The notes under the pieces are model-generated. The model saw nothing but the letters and a program-made list of their open reading frames with translations, searched no databases and was not told the DNA's origin. Shown piece after piece: positions 34,700 through 43,619 of a stretch of DNA of 64,000 bases. Within the stretch, counting starts at the first letter, position 1, and each line of letters opens with the position of its first letter. Location of the stretch: NCBI GenBank assembly GCA_965220955.1, contig CBDCRK010000039.1, positions 1 through 64,000 of the forward strand, in the 5' to 3' direction. A program made the translations under genes and the position numbers. This stretch comes from CBDCRK01 sp965220955. Lineage in GTDB: Bacteria > Desulfobacterota > Binatia > Bin18 > CBDCRK01.

Positions 34700-34930
34700 T
34701 GTACACAGGTGGCCGGCTCCGGCGAGGTTATGCGTTTTAAACCGGACGGCACTGTTGATCGGCGGATCAACATCCCGGCAAAAACAATCACCAGTGTGGC
34801 CTTCGGCGGTCCTGATATATGTGACCTGTACATTGTTACCGCCAACAACGATCAGCGAGATCTGAAGGGCACGGTTTTCCGTTCCCGTTCAGAGATTCCC
34901 GGTTTGCCGGTGCCCAAGGCAAAGTTCTGA
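34700..34930 (+). pseudogene. SMP-30/gluconolactonase family, C-terminal fragment
   Basis: About 75 codons with GEVMRFKPDGTVDRRINIPA, SVAFGGPDICDLYIVTAN and a final KGTVFRSRSEIPGLPVPKAK, a typical last blade and tail of SMP-30/LRE lactonase-like propellers (normally ~300 residues). The N-terminal two-thirds are missing. A different N-terminal piece of the same family lies at 57.8-58.0 kb on the other strand. Confidence 0.7.
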
Positions 34931-34956
34931 GGCCGATTGTGCCAAAGGGAGGTATG

Positions 34957-35277
34957 CTAGGCAGCTTTCGTCTCTGGGGGCTTGACCTCCACGGAGAGCT
35001 TCAGCCCGACGCTCTCCAACACAGCCTCAAGGGTGGAAAAGCGAGGATTGCCCTTGCGGGACAGCGTTCGGTACAAGCTCTCACGGCTCAGTTGCGTATC
35101 CAGAGCGATCTGTCTGATGCCTCGGGCCTTTGCGACATCGCGGAGAGCCAATAGGAAGACTTCTGACTCCTTGTCGGATTCGTCCTCTAGGGCAGCGTTC
35201 AAATAAGCCGCGGCTTCTTCAGGATCTTGGAGATCCTGATAGAGGATGTCTTCGTACGGAACGATTCGCTTTGCCAT
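34957..35277 (-). CDS. HigA-type antitoxin (HI1420/addiction module antidote family)
   Basis: A 106-residue protein from ATG 35277. An N-terminal DILYQDLQDPEEAAAYLNAALED arm is followed by an XRE-like helix-turn-helix (VAKARGIRQIALDTQLSRESLYRTL), and then STLEAVLESVGLKLSVEV. This is the HI1420 antidote layout. The toxin gene precedes it by 4 bp on the same strand, toxin first, as in higBA-type operons. Confidence 0.85.
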   Translation of the reverse strand: MAKRIVPYEDILYQDLQDPEEAAAYLNAALEDESDKESEVFLLALRDVAKARGIRQIALDTQLSRESLYRTLSRKGNPRFSTLEAVLESVGLKLSVEVKPPETKAA

Positions 35278-35281
35278 ACGC

Positions 35282-35614
35282 TTATCTCCCAATATGATCA
35301 GCCCAATACTCTCGGGCCTTTTTGATATCTGCCGCTTGGGTCCGTTTAGTTCCTCCACACAAGAGGGGGATTAAACGGGAGCCGTCTTGTCCGATATACA
35401 CCCGGTATCCCGGGCCGATATCTACGCGTAGCTCTAACACCCCGCGGCCGACAGATTTGTGATCTCCCAGGTTGCCTAGGCGGAGCCGTGCTATCCTAAC
35501 GCGAATACTATTTCGCGCTTTCCGGTCTGTCAGCTGACGTAACCAATCCGCAAATGGGGTACTACCATCGGCTGCCACGTATGCTACGACTCGCCGATAT
35601 CGCGCCTCAGACAT
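35282..35614 (-). CDS. RelE/ParE-superfamily toxin (HI1419/Gp49 type)
   Basis: A 110-residue protein. STPFADWLRQLTDRKARNSI, RVRIARLRLGNLGDHKSVG, VLELRVDIGPGYRVYIGQ and LLCGGTKRTQAADIKKAREYW match the phage-derived Gp49-like 'addiction module killer' family. Arg, Lys and Tyr residues in GPGYRVY and GGTKRTQ are the expected ribosome-dependent mRNA cleavage surface. First gene of the toxin-antitoxin pair; intact. Confidence 0.87.
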   Translation of the reverse strand: MSEARYRRVVAYVAADGSTPFADWLRQLTDRKARNSIRVRIARLRLGNLGDHKSVGRGVLELRVDIGPGYRVYIGQDGSRLIPLLCGGTKRTQAADIKKAREYWADHIGR

Positions 35615-35761
35615 ACCTTATGGTAGCGTATAGGCTACTTTTCTGCAACACTTTGACAATTAGGCTGGGGAAGGCCGTAGGTATCCTGCGTGAAGTGCCC
35701 TTGCGACCTGAAAACGACCCATCCGATCGGTTAAGTTCAGTACCCAGAATCTCAAGGAACG

Positions 35762-36037
35762 TCAGCGGTAGAACTCCACATAGAAGCGAACGCTGCCGAT
35801 GGCTTCGACCTCATGTGGAACTTCGGGCTCTACCACCCCGTACTTGTCCGAGCAGAGTTCGATCTCCTCAATCTCTGGCTCAAGGATGCGGTATCGCAGC
35901 TTCCCCTCCAAAACGACGATCTTTGCCCAGGTCCCAGCCTTGGTTCGGTGGGATTCCAGCAGGTTGTTCGGTATCGTTTCTTCGGTGAATTCGGAGGTTT
36001 TGGCATAATCCGAAACCTCTGCGGGGAGTGTTTTCAT
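35762..36037 (-). CDS. DUF1971/TehB-like cupin protein
   Basis: A 91-residue small cupin from ATG 36037 (GGAG about 8 nt upstream; a GTG lies two codons earlier). LPAEVSDYAKTSEFTEETIP, NNLLESHRTKAGTWAKIVVL, EGKLRYRI and PEVPHEVEAIGSVRFYVEFYR match DUF1971, a domain also found in front of tellurite-resistance methyltransferase TehB. The HRTKAGTW and PHEVE segments are the cupin motifs. No TehB methyltransferase accompanies it. Confidence 0.8.
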   Translation of the reverse strand: MKTLPAEVSDYAKTSEFTEETIPNNLLESHRTKAGTWAKIVVLEGKLRYRILEPEIEEIELCSDKYGVVEPEVPHEVEAIGSVRFYVEFYR

Positions 36038-36064
36038 AGCCACATCTCCATTACATATTCAGCC

Positions 36065-36514
36065 TTACGACGACACCCCCGCTTTGACGACCAGTGAGGC
36101 GTAGCTGACCCCGTCGCCATTATCCGTACTAATCGGCAGCCCCGCATCACGCCAGCCCACCACTGCCCGCCCGGCCGGGTTCTGCCCACCACCAAATCCG
36201 CCCTGCATATTTGTCACATCGCTGTAGCCGGCCTGCTCCATGATCTCGGCGGCGTGTTGGGAACGTCCCCCCGCCTGGCAGCCGACAATCACCGCCACTC
36301 CTTTGGCAATATTGGCCTCGACAACCGCCTGAAAATGCGGATTCGGACTGGGTTGGCGGGTGGCCAGATCAAAAAAGATGACCGGAATATTAATCGCGTC
36401 CTCGGGATGACCGGCGGTAAATTCGGCCTCGGTGCGTACGTCAAGATAGATGACCGACGGATCACTGCTCAGGGTCTGGTGGGCTTGGGGCGGGGTAGTT
36501 TGTTTGACTGGCAT
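36065..36514 (-). CDS. Rhodanese-like sulfurtransferase
   Basis: A 149-residue single rhodanese domain. VIYLDVRTEAEFTAGHPEDAINIP and the active-site loop VGCQAGGRS with catalytic Cys, followed by AAEIMEQAGYSDVTNMQGG. ATG 36514 has GAGGAG 7 nt upstream; the frame extends to 36646 without support. It is divergent from the enoyl-CoA hydratase gene, with 133 bp between starts. Moves sulfane sulfur in the cytoplasm by family. Confidence 0.88.
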   Translation of the reverse strand: MPVKQTTPPQAHQTLSSDPSVIYLDVRTEAEFTAGHPEDAINIPVIFFDLATRQPSPNPHFQAVVEANIAKGVAVIVGCQAGGRSQHAAEIMEQAGYSDVTNMQGGFGGGQNPAGRAVVGWRDAGLPISTDNGDGVSYASLVVKAGVSS

Positions 36515-36647
36515 ACACGACTCCTCTCTTTCGTTAGCAACCAGAATTTTATATAGAACCAGAGCCAGCCAGAATATGTTCGGTGATCCTGTACGCCCAG
36601 TCAAGCGGGGAAGCGGTAGGAACACCGAGGCACAAAAGGAGAACACA

Positions 36648-37440
36648 ATGGGAGACGCCGTAGTGTTAGAACGTCAAGGCCGCGTTGCCACAATTACCCT
36701 CAACCGCCCCGAGCAGTTCAACGTCATGAACACCGAACTGTCGATTGGCTTACGCCAGTCTCTCCAGGAGTGCGCCGATGATACGGAGGTCCGGGCTGTT
36801 ATTCTGACCGGCAACGGTCGGGCCTTTAGCGGTGGAGGGGATATCAAGTTTTTTGTCAGTGAGCTGCAAACCCAAACCATCGGACCCAGCTTTGAAAAGA
36901 TGATGCCCAATGCTGCACGCGGCGATTTCTCTGGTCCGCGAAATGCAAAAGCCAGTGATTGCCGCCCTCAACGGCGTGGCGGCAGGCGGAGGGCTGGGTT
37001 TGGCCCTGGCCTGCGATTTTCGGATTATGTCTGCCAAGGCCAATCTGGTGACCGCCTTTGTTGGCATTGGGGCCAGTCCAGACTCTAGCTCAACCTTCTT
37101 TTTGCCCCGCTTTGTTGGCATGGGAAAGGCAACAGAACTCTTTATGCGCAACACCCCGGTCTCGGCCCAGGAAGCGCTCGATCTGGGCTTGGCCACCGCG
37201 GTTGTCCCTCCCGAAAACGTTCTGGAAGAAGCCATGCGCCTGGCCGATGAGCTGGCCCAAGGACCGACCGCGGCATTTGGTCGGACCAAGCTGCTCTTAA
37301 ATCAGAGCTTTGGCAGTTCTTTCCAAGAACAGCTCCACAGTGAAGCGCGCTCAATTACCATCTCGGCCCAGTCACCCGATTTTGCCGAGGGTGTGACGGC
37401 GTTTGTGGAAAAACGTAAGCCGAGCTTTAAGGGCAAGTAG
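36648..37440 (+). pseudogene. Enoyl-CoA hydratase/isomerase, single-base frameshift
   Basis: AAGGAG at 36636-36641 precedes ATG 36648. The first frame carries RVATITLNRPEQFNVMN and the oxyanion-hole loop SGGGDIKFF. At about 36909 one extra A in CCCAATG shifts the frame, and the second frame continues MLHAAISLVREMQKPVIAAL, AAGGGLGLALACDFRI to ...FVEKRKPSFKGK. Joined, the two give a full ~263-residue crotonase. It is either a recent pseudogene or a one-base assembly/sequencing error. Confidence 0.85.
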
Positions 37441-37610
37441 CCTCCTCTATGAAAGCCATTCTTTTTGCAGAACCCCGACGGCGCGTCGGTCAGGGCGATA
37501 ATCCGTCCGCCGCGCGCCTTCCTCGATCGAACAGCGTGACGGCCATGGTATTGTCCGAGAATTATTATTCGACCCCTATTTCAGAATAAGGTCAGGGAGG
37601 TGGTGCGGCC

Positions 37611-38456
37611 ATGACCAGCCTACGGGTGCCCCACAAGAAAATTGGCTCCGGCGATACCTTTGAGACGCTACATCGTGGACTTGCAGTCGCCCTGATTTCG
37701 ACCCAACGTGATGACTTGAAGACATGCCGTCTGAATGAATCTCTTTCCGATGTTATAAATGCTATAAAAGATCATAATGAGCGGGAGCGCTACGACTATC
37801 TTCCTGTGACAAATGATGAAGGAGACAAAATCGTCGGGCTTTTTCATGCCGTAGATTTCGTTGATGAGTCTTCCCTTACAGGGCACGTCAAAGAGCGTTG
37901 CTGTCCGCTGTTGGAAGAGCATTTGATCGGGGCGGATGCGAGTATCCTGGACTTCATCAAAGAAGCGGATTGCAAGCCCTGCCGCCTTGTCGTTTCAGGA
38001 ACAAGAATCGTCGGGCTAGTCACCCTGTCCGACCTCCAGAAACTACCCGTCCGTGCAGCCCTTTTTGCGCTCATCACCGGACTTGAAATCACGATGTTTG
38101 AAGCGATCAAAAAAAAGTTTCCGACTGGCGAAGGCTGGTTGGATTCCCTCAGCGGCGGTCGGCAGCAGAAGATCAAAGATGAAAAAGAAAAAAGCAAGAA
38201 AGAAGATGGTTTTGTAGACGCGCTGCTATTTACTCAATTCTGTGACAAGGCGGATATACTAACAAAATCTCTTCCCTTTTCTCGCCGCAAAAAGGAACTA
38301 CGCAACATTCAAAATCTCAGGGATAGTCTTGCCCATGCCAATGAGTACGCGGTAACACCGGAAGACGCGCGAAAGGTTTGGGCTGTTGTCAAAAGCCTGC
38401 TGAAACTGAGGGAAGAGATCCAGGACCAAGTCTTGAACATAGCGACCGGGTCCTAA
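37611..38456 (+). CDS. CBS-domain protein with C-terminal HEPN-like domain
   Basis: A 281-residue protein. Residues ~35-150 form a CBS pair (ESLSDVINAIKDHNERERYDYLPVTND and GTRIVGLVTLSDLQKLPVR), which senses adenine nucleotides in many proteins. A helical linker (ALFALITGLEITMFEAIKKK) and a charged hinge follow. The last ~90 residues are helical with R237-DSLA-H242, the R-x4-H signature of HEPN ribonucleases (LRNIQNLRDSLAHAN). AGGGAGG lies upstream of ATG 37611. A nucleotide-gated RNase in defence or stress is my inference. No obvious antitoxin partner adjoins. Confidence 0.75.
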   Translation: MTSLRVPHKKIGSGDTFETLHRGLAVALISTQRDDLKTCRLNESLSDVINAIKDHNERERYDYLPVTNDEGDKIVGLFHAVDFVDESSLTGHVKERCCPLLEEHLIGADASILDFIKEADCKPCRLVVSGTRIVGLVTLSDLQKLPVRAALFALITGLEITMFEAIKKKFPTGEGWLDSLSGGRQQKIKDEKEKSKKEDGFVDALLFTQFCDKADILTKSLPFSRRKKELRNIQNLRDSLAHANEYAVTPEDARKVWAVVKSLLKLREEIQDQVLNIATGS

Positions 38457-38555
38457 GGCGGGCGGCCGCCTTTGGAGCCGTCCGAATAGTTCAGAGCTAC
38501 CTCAAGCCGAGCGCGGGAGTATTAAAAAATCGCTGGAGGCGGCTTCCTCCGCCCT

Positions 38556-39968
38556 TCAGTGATGCACCGGACACTGTCCCGCGGCCGCGTGATGAGCCCC
38601 TAGCGCCTCGGGAGTCTGGCGCTCCACCTTCGGCACTCCGTGTCGCCGCTGATAGCTCACACGGCACGGACTGGCCGGCCACTTGGTCATGGCGCCAGAC
38701 ACCGGCTGGGGATTGGGATTAAGCAGGCTGAACTCATAGTGTTGCAACAACAGGCTGAGCACCACCTTCATTTCCAGATAGGCAAAATTCACTCCGGCGC
38801 AGCGGTGCACGCCGCCGCCAAAACCAATCAGGCTATGCGGGTTGCGGGACTCGTCGCGTTCCGGAGAGAAGCGCTCCGGGATGTAGCGGCCGGGCTCAGG
38901 AAAGACCTCCGGCATGCGGTGAGAAACCGACGGAGCGGCGAACACCTGGCTGCCTTTGGGCACCTGAAAACCGTTGATATCAAGGTCCTCGGCGGCGGTG
39001 CGCATCAAAATATAGGCGACCGGATGGAGCCGCTCGGTTTCTTTGACCGCCCAGTCAATGCGCGCCAGCTGACGCGCATCGGCCATCGTTAGGTCCTGGC
39101 GGTCACCGATGAGCGCGTCCTGTTCGTCAATCACGGTGTGCAGATAGTCAGAATGCTGCAACAGGTCGATCAGCGCCCAGCTAATATGACCGGCGGTTGT
39201 TTCATGACCGGCCCAGACCAGGAGCAGAATCAAATTGATGACGAGCTCCTCATCGACCGGTCTGCCGTCAGAAAAATGCGCCTCAACCAGGGTCTGCAGA
39301 AAGTCGGGCGGATCGGCCGGCTGCTGGCGGCGGGTGCGGATCAGTTGGCCTAACATGCGGTGCAACTTTCTTTTGGCCTTTTGGCTTTTGAGCAATTTGG
39401 GCAGGGGCAACCACAGCGGCAGAATGGCTTCCATGCCCCCGGAGAAGCGCCGAAAGTCGGCAAAGAATTCACCGCCCAGACGACTCCGAAAATCCGAACC
39501 CAAAAAGGCGTGGGCGGCGATATTCATGACCACCGGGCCAAGGGTCGGAATTAAATCAAACGAACCGCTGTCACCCAGTTGGTCGATGAGATCACGGGTC
39601 TCCTGGACCATGGTCGAGACATACTGGTTCATCTGCTGGCCCTGGAAACGGGGCAGAATAATGGCGCGTTGCTCCAGGTATTCTTCAAACTCGGCAAAGA
39701 AGTAAAACCGTTCGTGGAACATTTTGATGAAGAACGGATAGCCTTCCCGAATCGACAGCAGCTTGTCGGTTTCGGCAAAAAAGAAGCGGTTGTTTTCAGG
39801 CCCAAGGAGGATGACCGCAGGCTTGGTGCCGAGCCGTAGAGAGAACACCGAGCCGTGCTCCTGATAGCCGCGTTCCAGGAGCGGAATCGGGTCTCTGAGA
39901 AATTGGAGCGCGTGTCCAATAACCGGGGTCGAACCGCTGACTGTCGGGGGTAATGAAAGCGCTGTCAT
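38556..39968 (-). CDS. Cytochrome P450
   Basis: A 470-residue soluble P450 from ATG 39968, with AGGAG 7 nt upstream. I-helix VWAGHETTAGH carries the acid/Thr pair for proton delivery. The K-helix ExxR lies in VKETERLHP, the PERF segment follows, and the heme loop is FGGGVHRCAG with thiolate Cys390. The CYP51/CYP120-like N-terminal half (LLERGYQEHGSVFSLRLG) suggests a hydrophobic substrate such as a sterol, fatty acid or retinoid-like compound. It starts 10 bp after the MaoC-like gene on the same strand, so the two are probably co-transcribed. No ferredoxin is adjacent. Confidence 0.92.
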   Translation of the reverse strand: MTALSLPPTVSGSTPVIGHALQFLRDPIPLLERGYQEHGSVFSLRLGTKPAVILLGPENNRFFFAETDKLLSIREGYPFFIKMFHERFYFFAEFEEYLEQRAIILPRFQGQQMNQYVSTMVQETRDLIDQLGDSGSFDLIPTLGPVVMNIAAHAFLGSDFRSRLGGEFFADFRRFSGGMEAILPLWLPLPKLLKSQKAKRKLHRMLGQLIRTRRQQPADPPDFLQTLVEAHFSDGRPVDEELVINLILLLVWAGHETTAGHISWALIDLLQHSDYLHTVIDEQDALIGDRQDLTMADARQLARIDWAVKETERLHPVAYILMRTAAEDLDINGFQVPKGSQVFAAPSVSHRMPEVFPEPGRYIPERFSPERDESRNPHSLIGFGGGVHRCAGVNFAYLEMKVVLSLLLQHYEFSLLNPNPQPVSGAMTKWPASPCRVSYQRRHGVPKVERQTPEALGAHHAAAGQCPVHH

Positions 39969-39978
39969 GGGCTTACTC

Positions 39979-41121
39979 CTATGGCTGTTGTGAGGTCCGA
40001 GACGGCAGGCGAACGGTGGCCGTGGCACGCACAGACAGCTCATCATTCTGATTTGTGGCCGTCTGGGCAATCTCGACATAGGGCGCCTGGTCTTGTTCAA
40101 AAATGCGCGTGACCTCACCGTTGATATACAGGGTGTCACCAACCGGATTATGGCGCCGAATTTCCACATGAATACGGCGCAGGAAGCCATCATCCCCCAT
40201 CCAGTCGGTCAGATGGTGGGTCATCCACGAGGTGCGCTCCGGTCCATAGTCATACGCGTCGGGCGTGCCGACCAGGGTGGCCAAGTCGCCGTCCCAGTGC
40301 ACCCGCTCCGGCACATCCGGAATGCCAAAGCGATCCGGAATACCCAGGCCGGGATGTTTTTTGAGCTGCTTCCAGGCCAGACGGTTGGCCCGAATATACA
40401 GACCACCCCAGCCCTGGGCGTAGCAGATAAAGCCCGTCACCGTCATCGGACCTTTGACCATGGTGGGCAGTTTTTCGCCGACCCGAACGTCTTCAATATA
40501 GCGTGGGGTCGCCCCCCGGATTTTTTCCTCGGCGTACTGGGCAAAGATCTGGGCAATATTGTCGCGCGAATAGCTGACGGGCTGGCGTTGTTTGACCTCG
40601 GTGTATTTGGTGCCCCGCTCGCGGGCGGTATCGCGCTCGGTCCGAAAACACCAGCTATCGCCGCTAGCCACGGGTTGCTTGTGCTGATTGTAGTACTCAA
40701 CGTGGTAGACCTGCTGAATCGCCCGGCCGGCAAAGCGGGTGTCGTGCTCGATCAGGTCTTTGAGCCAGGCTTTGGTGGTAAACGCGTCGCCGCGCAGCAT
40801 GGGGGTATGCCAGCTGATATCGGCCCCCGCCCACATGGCGTGCACGCCAGGCAGCCCGCCAACATAACCGCTCAGGATGCGGTTCAGAGGAAAAACAAAC
40901 GACGGCGGAGCGACCAGCGTTCCGTACTGTGTTGTGACGGCATAGTCGGGGTCACACCACAGCGGGTTATCGTCACCGATGCCATGGGCGTAGTGACGAA
41001 TGTTGTCGCGGGTAGCTTCGTAGCACCACGGTTCCAGCGAGTCCTCAATCGGCACCTCAATCAGCTGACGGAGGGCGGCCAGGGATTCATCGCTAATCAG
41101 GGAAAAACGTTGCTCTGCCAT
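39979..41121 (-). CDS. MaoC-like (FAS1-like) dehydratase, double hot-dog
   Basis: A 380-residue protein with two hot-dog folds. The N-terminal FAS1-like dehydratase part is YEATRDNIRHYAHGIGDDNPLWCDPDYA followed by LVAPPSFVF. The C-terminal hydratase-like half is GPMTVTGFICYAQGWGG ... WMGDDGFLRRIHVEIRRHNPVGDTLYINGEV. Such proteins hydrate or dehydrate enoyl-CoA substrates. It lies immediately upstream of the P450 in the same operon. A weak AAGGA is seen before ATG 41121. Confidence 0.85.
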   Translation of the reverse strand: MAEQRFSLISDESLAALRQLIEVPIEDSLEPWCYEATRDNIRHYAHGIGDDNPLWCDPDYAVTTQYGTLVAPPSFVFPLNRILSGYVGGLPGVHAMWAGADISWHTPMLRGDAFTTKAWLKDLIEHDTRFAGRAIQQVYHVEYYNQHKQPVASGDSWCFRTERDTARERGTKYTEVKQRQPVSYSRDNIAQIFAQYAEEKIRGATPRYIEDVRVGEKLPTMVKGPMTVTGFICYAQGWGGLYIRANRLAWKQLKKHPGLGIPDRFGIPDVPERVHWDGDLATLVGTPDAYDYGPERTSWMTHHLTDWMGDDGFLRRIHVEIRRHNPVGDTLYINGEVTRIFEQDQAPYVEIAQTATNQNDELSVRATATVRLPSRTSQQP

Positions 41122-41174
41122 GCGGTTTCTTTTTCCTTCCGTTGGTCTTTGTATACCAGCTTGGCCACAGCGTT

Positions 41175-41500
41175 CAAGAGCAAGTGCCGCCGGCCATCAG
41201 TACGATTTCCAGGGCGGTGTGTCCGGCGCAATGGCTGCCCTGGCCGCCTATCATCGGGCCTTGGAAACCGGCTATGGGAAACATATCGACCTGTCCACCC
41301 AGGCTTTTATCGCCGCCTTTTTAGAGCAGAATTTTGTCTACTACTCGTACAGCGAACGGATTGCCTCGCGTTTGGGAAAACGGTTGCTGTATCCGTGGGG
41401 CATCTTTGAGTGCAAAGACGGGCTAATCTTCATTGTGGCGGTCGAAGAGAACCAGTAGGAGCGGATTGTCGAACTGATGGGCAGGCCCGAGTGGTCCGGC
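41175..41500 (+). pseudogene. CaiB/BaiF family CoA-transferase fragment with in-frame TAG
   Basis: About 110 codons from the middle of a class III CoA-transferase: HQYDFQGGVSGAMAALAAYH, GKHIDLSTQAFIAAFLEQNF, and RLLYPWGIFECKDGLIFIVA. TAG at 41456-41458 interrupts where relatives have Trp (EENQ*ERIVELMG), and the family sequence resumes for a few codons until about 41500. Both ends of the gene are missing. Confidence 0.75.
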
Positions 41501-41536
41501 TCAGTCTGGATTTTCGGCCCTCTTGAGGGGTACTTT

Positions 41537-41665
41537 TTACTGGGCCACAAACCCGCCATCGACCGGCATTTGAATCCCGGTCACAAACGACGCGGCCGCC
41601 GAACACAGCCAGACCACAGCCTGGGCAATTTCCTCTGGCTTGCCAATCCGCCCGACCGGCCGGCC
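41537..41665 (-). pseudogene. SDR C-terminal fragment
   Basis: Forty-two codons, PVGRIGKPEEIAQAVVWLCS, then AAASFVTGIQMPVDGGFVAQ and TAA, matching the tail of the intact SDR at 28249-29010. It follows the amt stop codon in the same reading frame, so a join has placed it directly behind amt. Confidence 0.8.
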
Positions 41666-43057
41666 TCAGCCATCAGGGCGCTCCTCGCTCGACGCCGCCG
41701 TTTGGGCGCCGCTGCGCAGTTCCTCAATATCGTCCGGGTCGAGCATGAGCACGAACTCGGGGTAGGCTTCGATACCGAGTTCCATCGAGTCCTGGCCGAT
41801 CTCTTCGACACTGCGCGAGACCCGGACCCCCAATACCTTTTCCAGGGCCAGCCACACCAACCAAGAAGTCCCGAACACGAACACACCCACCGCGAGCACT
41901 CCGAGGAGCTGTACGCCGAAGTTGCCACCAGCCGCGATACAGACCGCCAACGTTCCCCAGATACCGGCGAACAGATGGGCTGGAACCGCGCCGACCACGT
42001 CGTCCACCTTCATGACCTCCAGCAGCTTCATGCCACCCAGGCACAGCACGCCGCCAGTCGCCCCGATGATGACCGCCCAATAATGCTCGACAATGTCCGG
42101 TCCCGCCGTAATCGAGACGAGGCCCGCAATGGCTCCGTTGAGGACCGCGAGGAGATCGATCCGCCCGAGTAGAGGCCGTGATACAAACAGGGCGGCCACG
42201 ACCCCCGCCGCTGCCGCAAGGTTCGTGTTCACGAGCACGTTGCTCATCGCCACCGCGTCGACCACGCCGGCCAGAGCGAGTTGTGAGCCACCGTTGAAGC
42301 CGAGCCACCCAAACCACAAGATGAGGACGCCTAAGGTGACTAGCGGGACGTTCGAGGGCGGCGTGGATTTGATGCTGCCATCGCGCCGAAACTTGCCTAT
42401 TCTCGGCCCCACGACGATGGTGCCGGCTAGCGCGGCCCAGCCGCCGGTCGAATGGACAATGGTGGAGCCGGCGAAGTCCTGAAAACCCAGTTGACTGAGC
42501 CAGCCTTCACCCCACGTCCAGGCGCCAATGATGGGATAGATAATTGCTGTCAAAACGGTTGTGAAAGCAAGGAACGACCACAGCTTTACCCGCTCGGCTA
42601 GGGCACCGGAAACAATCGAGGCGGCAGTCGCTACGAAGACCATCTGAAAGAACCAGTCCGACATCGTGGAGTAGCCGTTCTTGACGACGGCGGCCTTCGC
42701 TCCTTCCTGGCTGGACAACAGGGCCAGCTCATCGGCCGAAGGACCGTGGAGGAAGGTAGCGGAGCCGATCCAGGACTCTACATCAACGTACATGAGGTTG
42801 TACCCAATGAAGTAGTAGGTCAATCCTGCGATCGAATACAGGCCGATGTTCTTGAGACAGATCACCGAGGCGTTCTTGGTGCGCACGGAGCCGGACTCCA
42901 GCATGGTGAAGCCCGCACACATCCACATAACGAGCGCCCCCCAGATGAGAAACGAGAAGGTGTTCAGGATAAACTGAGCCTCCTCGTCTATGGCTGCCTG
43001 GGCGGTGTTTGCCAGCAACACGAGGCCGAATACTGCGAGAAACGCTCCCACTGTCAC
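41666..43057 (-). CDS. amt: Ammonium transporter
   Basis: About 464 residues from GTG 43057 (another GTG two codons on). A cleavable-signal-like N terminus (FLAVFGLVLLANTAQA) precedes ~11 helices with Amt landmarks: WMCAGFTMLESGSVRTKN, DWFFQMVFVATAASIVSGALAER, FAGSTIVHSTGGWAALAGT with one pore His, GWLGFNGGS, and AHLFAGIWGTLA with the second. The cytoplasmic tail is acidic. The frame is open upstream into a bcp fragment (to 43369), so the native start is uncertain and the real product may be a fusion. Its normal GlnK/PII partner is absent. Confidence 0.85.
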   Translation of the reverse strand: MTVGAFLAVFGLVLLANTAQAAIDEEAQFILNTFSFLIWGALVMWMCAGFTMLESGSVRTKNASVICLKNIGLYSIAGLTYYFIGYNLMYVDVESWIGSATFLHGPSADELALLSSQEGAKAAVVKNGYSTMSDWFFQMVFVATAASIVSGALAERVKLWSFLAFTTVLTAIIYPIIGAWTWGEGWLSQLGFQDFAGSTIVHSTGGWAALAGTIVVGPRIGKFRRDGSIKSTPPSNVPLVTLGVLILWFGWLGFNGGSQLALAGVVDAVAMSNVLVNTNLAAAAGVVAALFVSRPLLGRIDLLAVLNGAIAGLVSITAGPDIVEHYWAVIIGATGGVLCLGGMKLLEVMKVDDVVGAVPAHLFAGIWGTLAVCIAAGGNFGVQLLGVLAVGVFVFGTSWLVWLALEKVLGVRVSRSVEEIGQDSMELGIEAYPEFVLMLDPDDIEELRSGAQTAASSEERPDG

Positions 43058-43109
43058 GGGGCAACGGACGCTGCCACGGCGACCGCGCGTACCTGGTTCG
43101 TATCCGCCA

Positions 43110-43466
43110 CGGATGACGCCTATCGTTTTTTTGCCGTACATCATTTTCTCGCCGTAGGCACCGTACTTGGCCATGACTTTCTTGTCGGGGTCGCACAACC
43201 GGGAAAACGACAATTTGTATTTGGTGACAAACTTCTGGTGTGAAGCCTCATTGTCAGGCGAGATTCCGAGCACCGTCGCGCCGTGCTGCTGAATGTCTTG
43301 CCATACATCACGAAAAGCATGCTTCTTTGGTGCAGCCGGGTGTGTCGTCCTTGGGATAAAAGTAGACAATCACACCTTGGCCTTTGAAATCTTTGAGGGA
43401 AACCGTATTCCCGGACGGGTCTTTGAGGCGAAAGGCCGGGGCGGCTTTTCCTTCTTCAACCGGCAT
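43110..43466 (-). pseudogene. bcp: Bcp-type peroxiredoxin, frameshifted and 3'-truncated
   Basis: AAGGAGG precedes ATG 43466. The first frame gives MPVEEGKAAPAFRLKDPSGN and DTPGCTKEACFS with peroxidatic and resolving Cys, then stops at TGA. In the next frame the protein continues AFRDVWQDIQQHGATVLGIS to YGKKTIGVIR, so two bases are missing near 43317. At about 43110 the sequence passes in frame into amt. Confidence 0.8.
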
Positions 43467-43619
43467 CGCGTTGTCCTCCTTGTCGTCTTGCGCGTTCGGA
43501 CGCTAGTGCTTGTATCAGATTTTCTTCTTCCAGATCAATTGCCCGTTCCGGGTGTACGCCGAGCCAACCCAAAAGGCCAGCCGCCCGAAATCTGAATCAA
43601 CGCATAACCCAGGACAAAG

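Noticed and set aside
37449..37589. 46-codon ORF between the hydratase and the CBS-HEPN gene
   Set aside because: Starts plausibly (MKAILFAEP) but is low in protein character and has no ribosome-binding site.
40093..41409. 438-codon plus-strand ORF
   Set aside because: Antisense to the MaoC-like dehydratase, which has clear family motifs.
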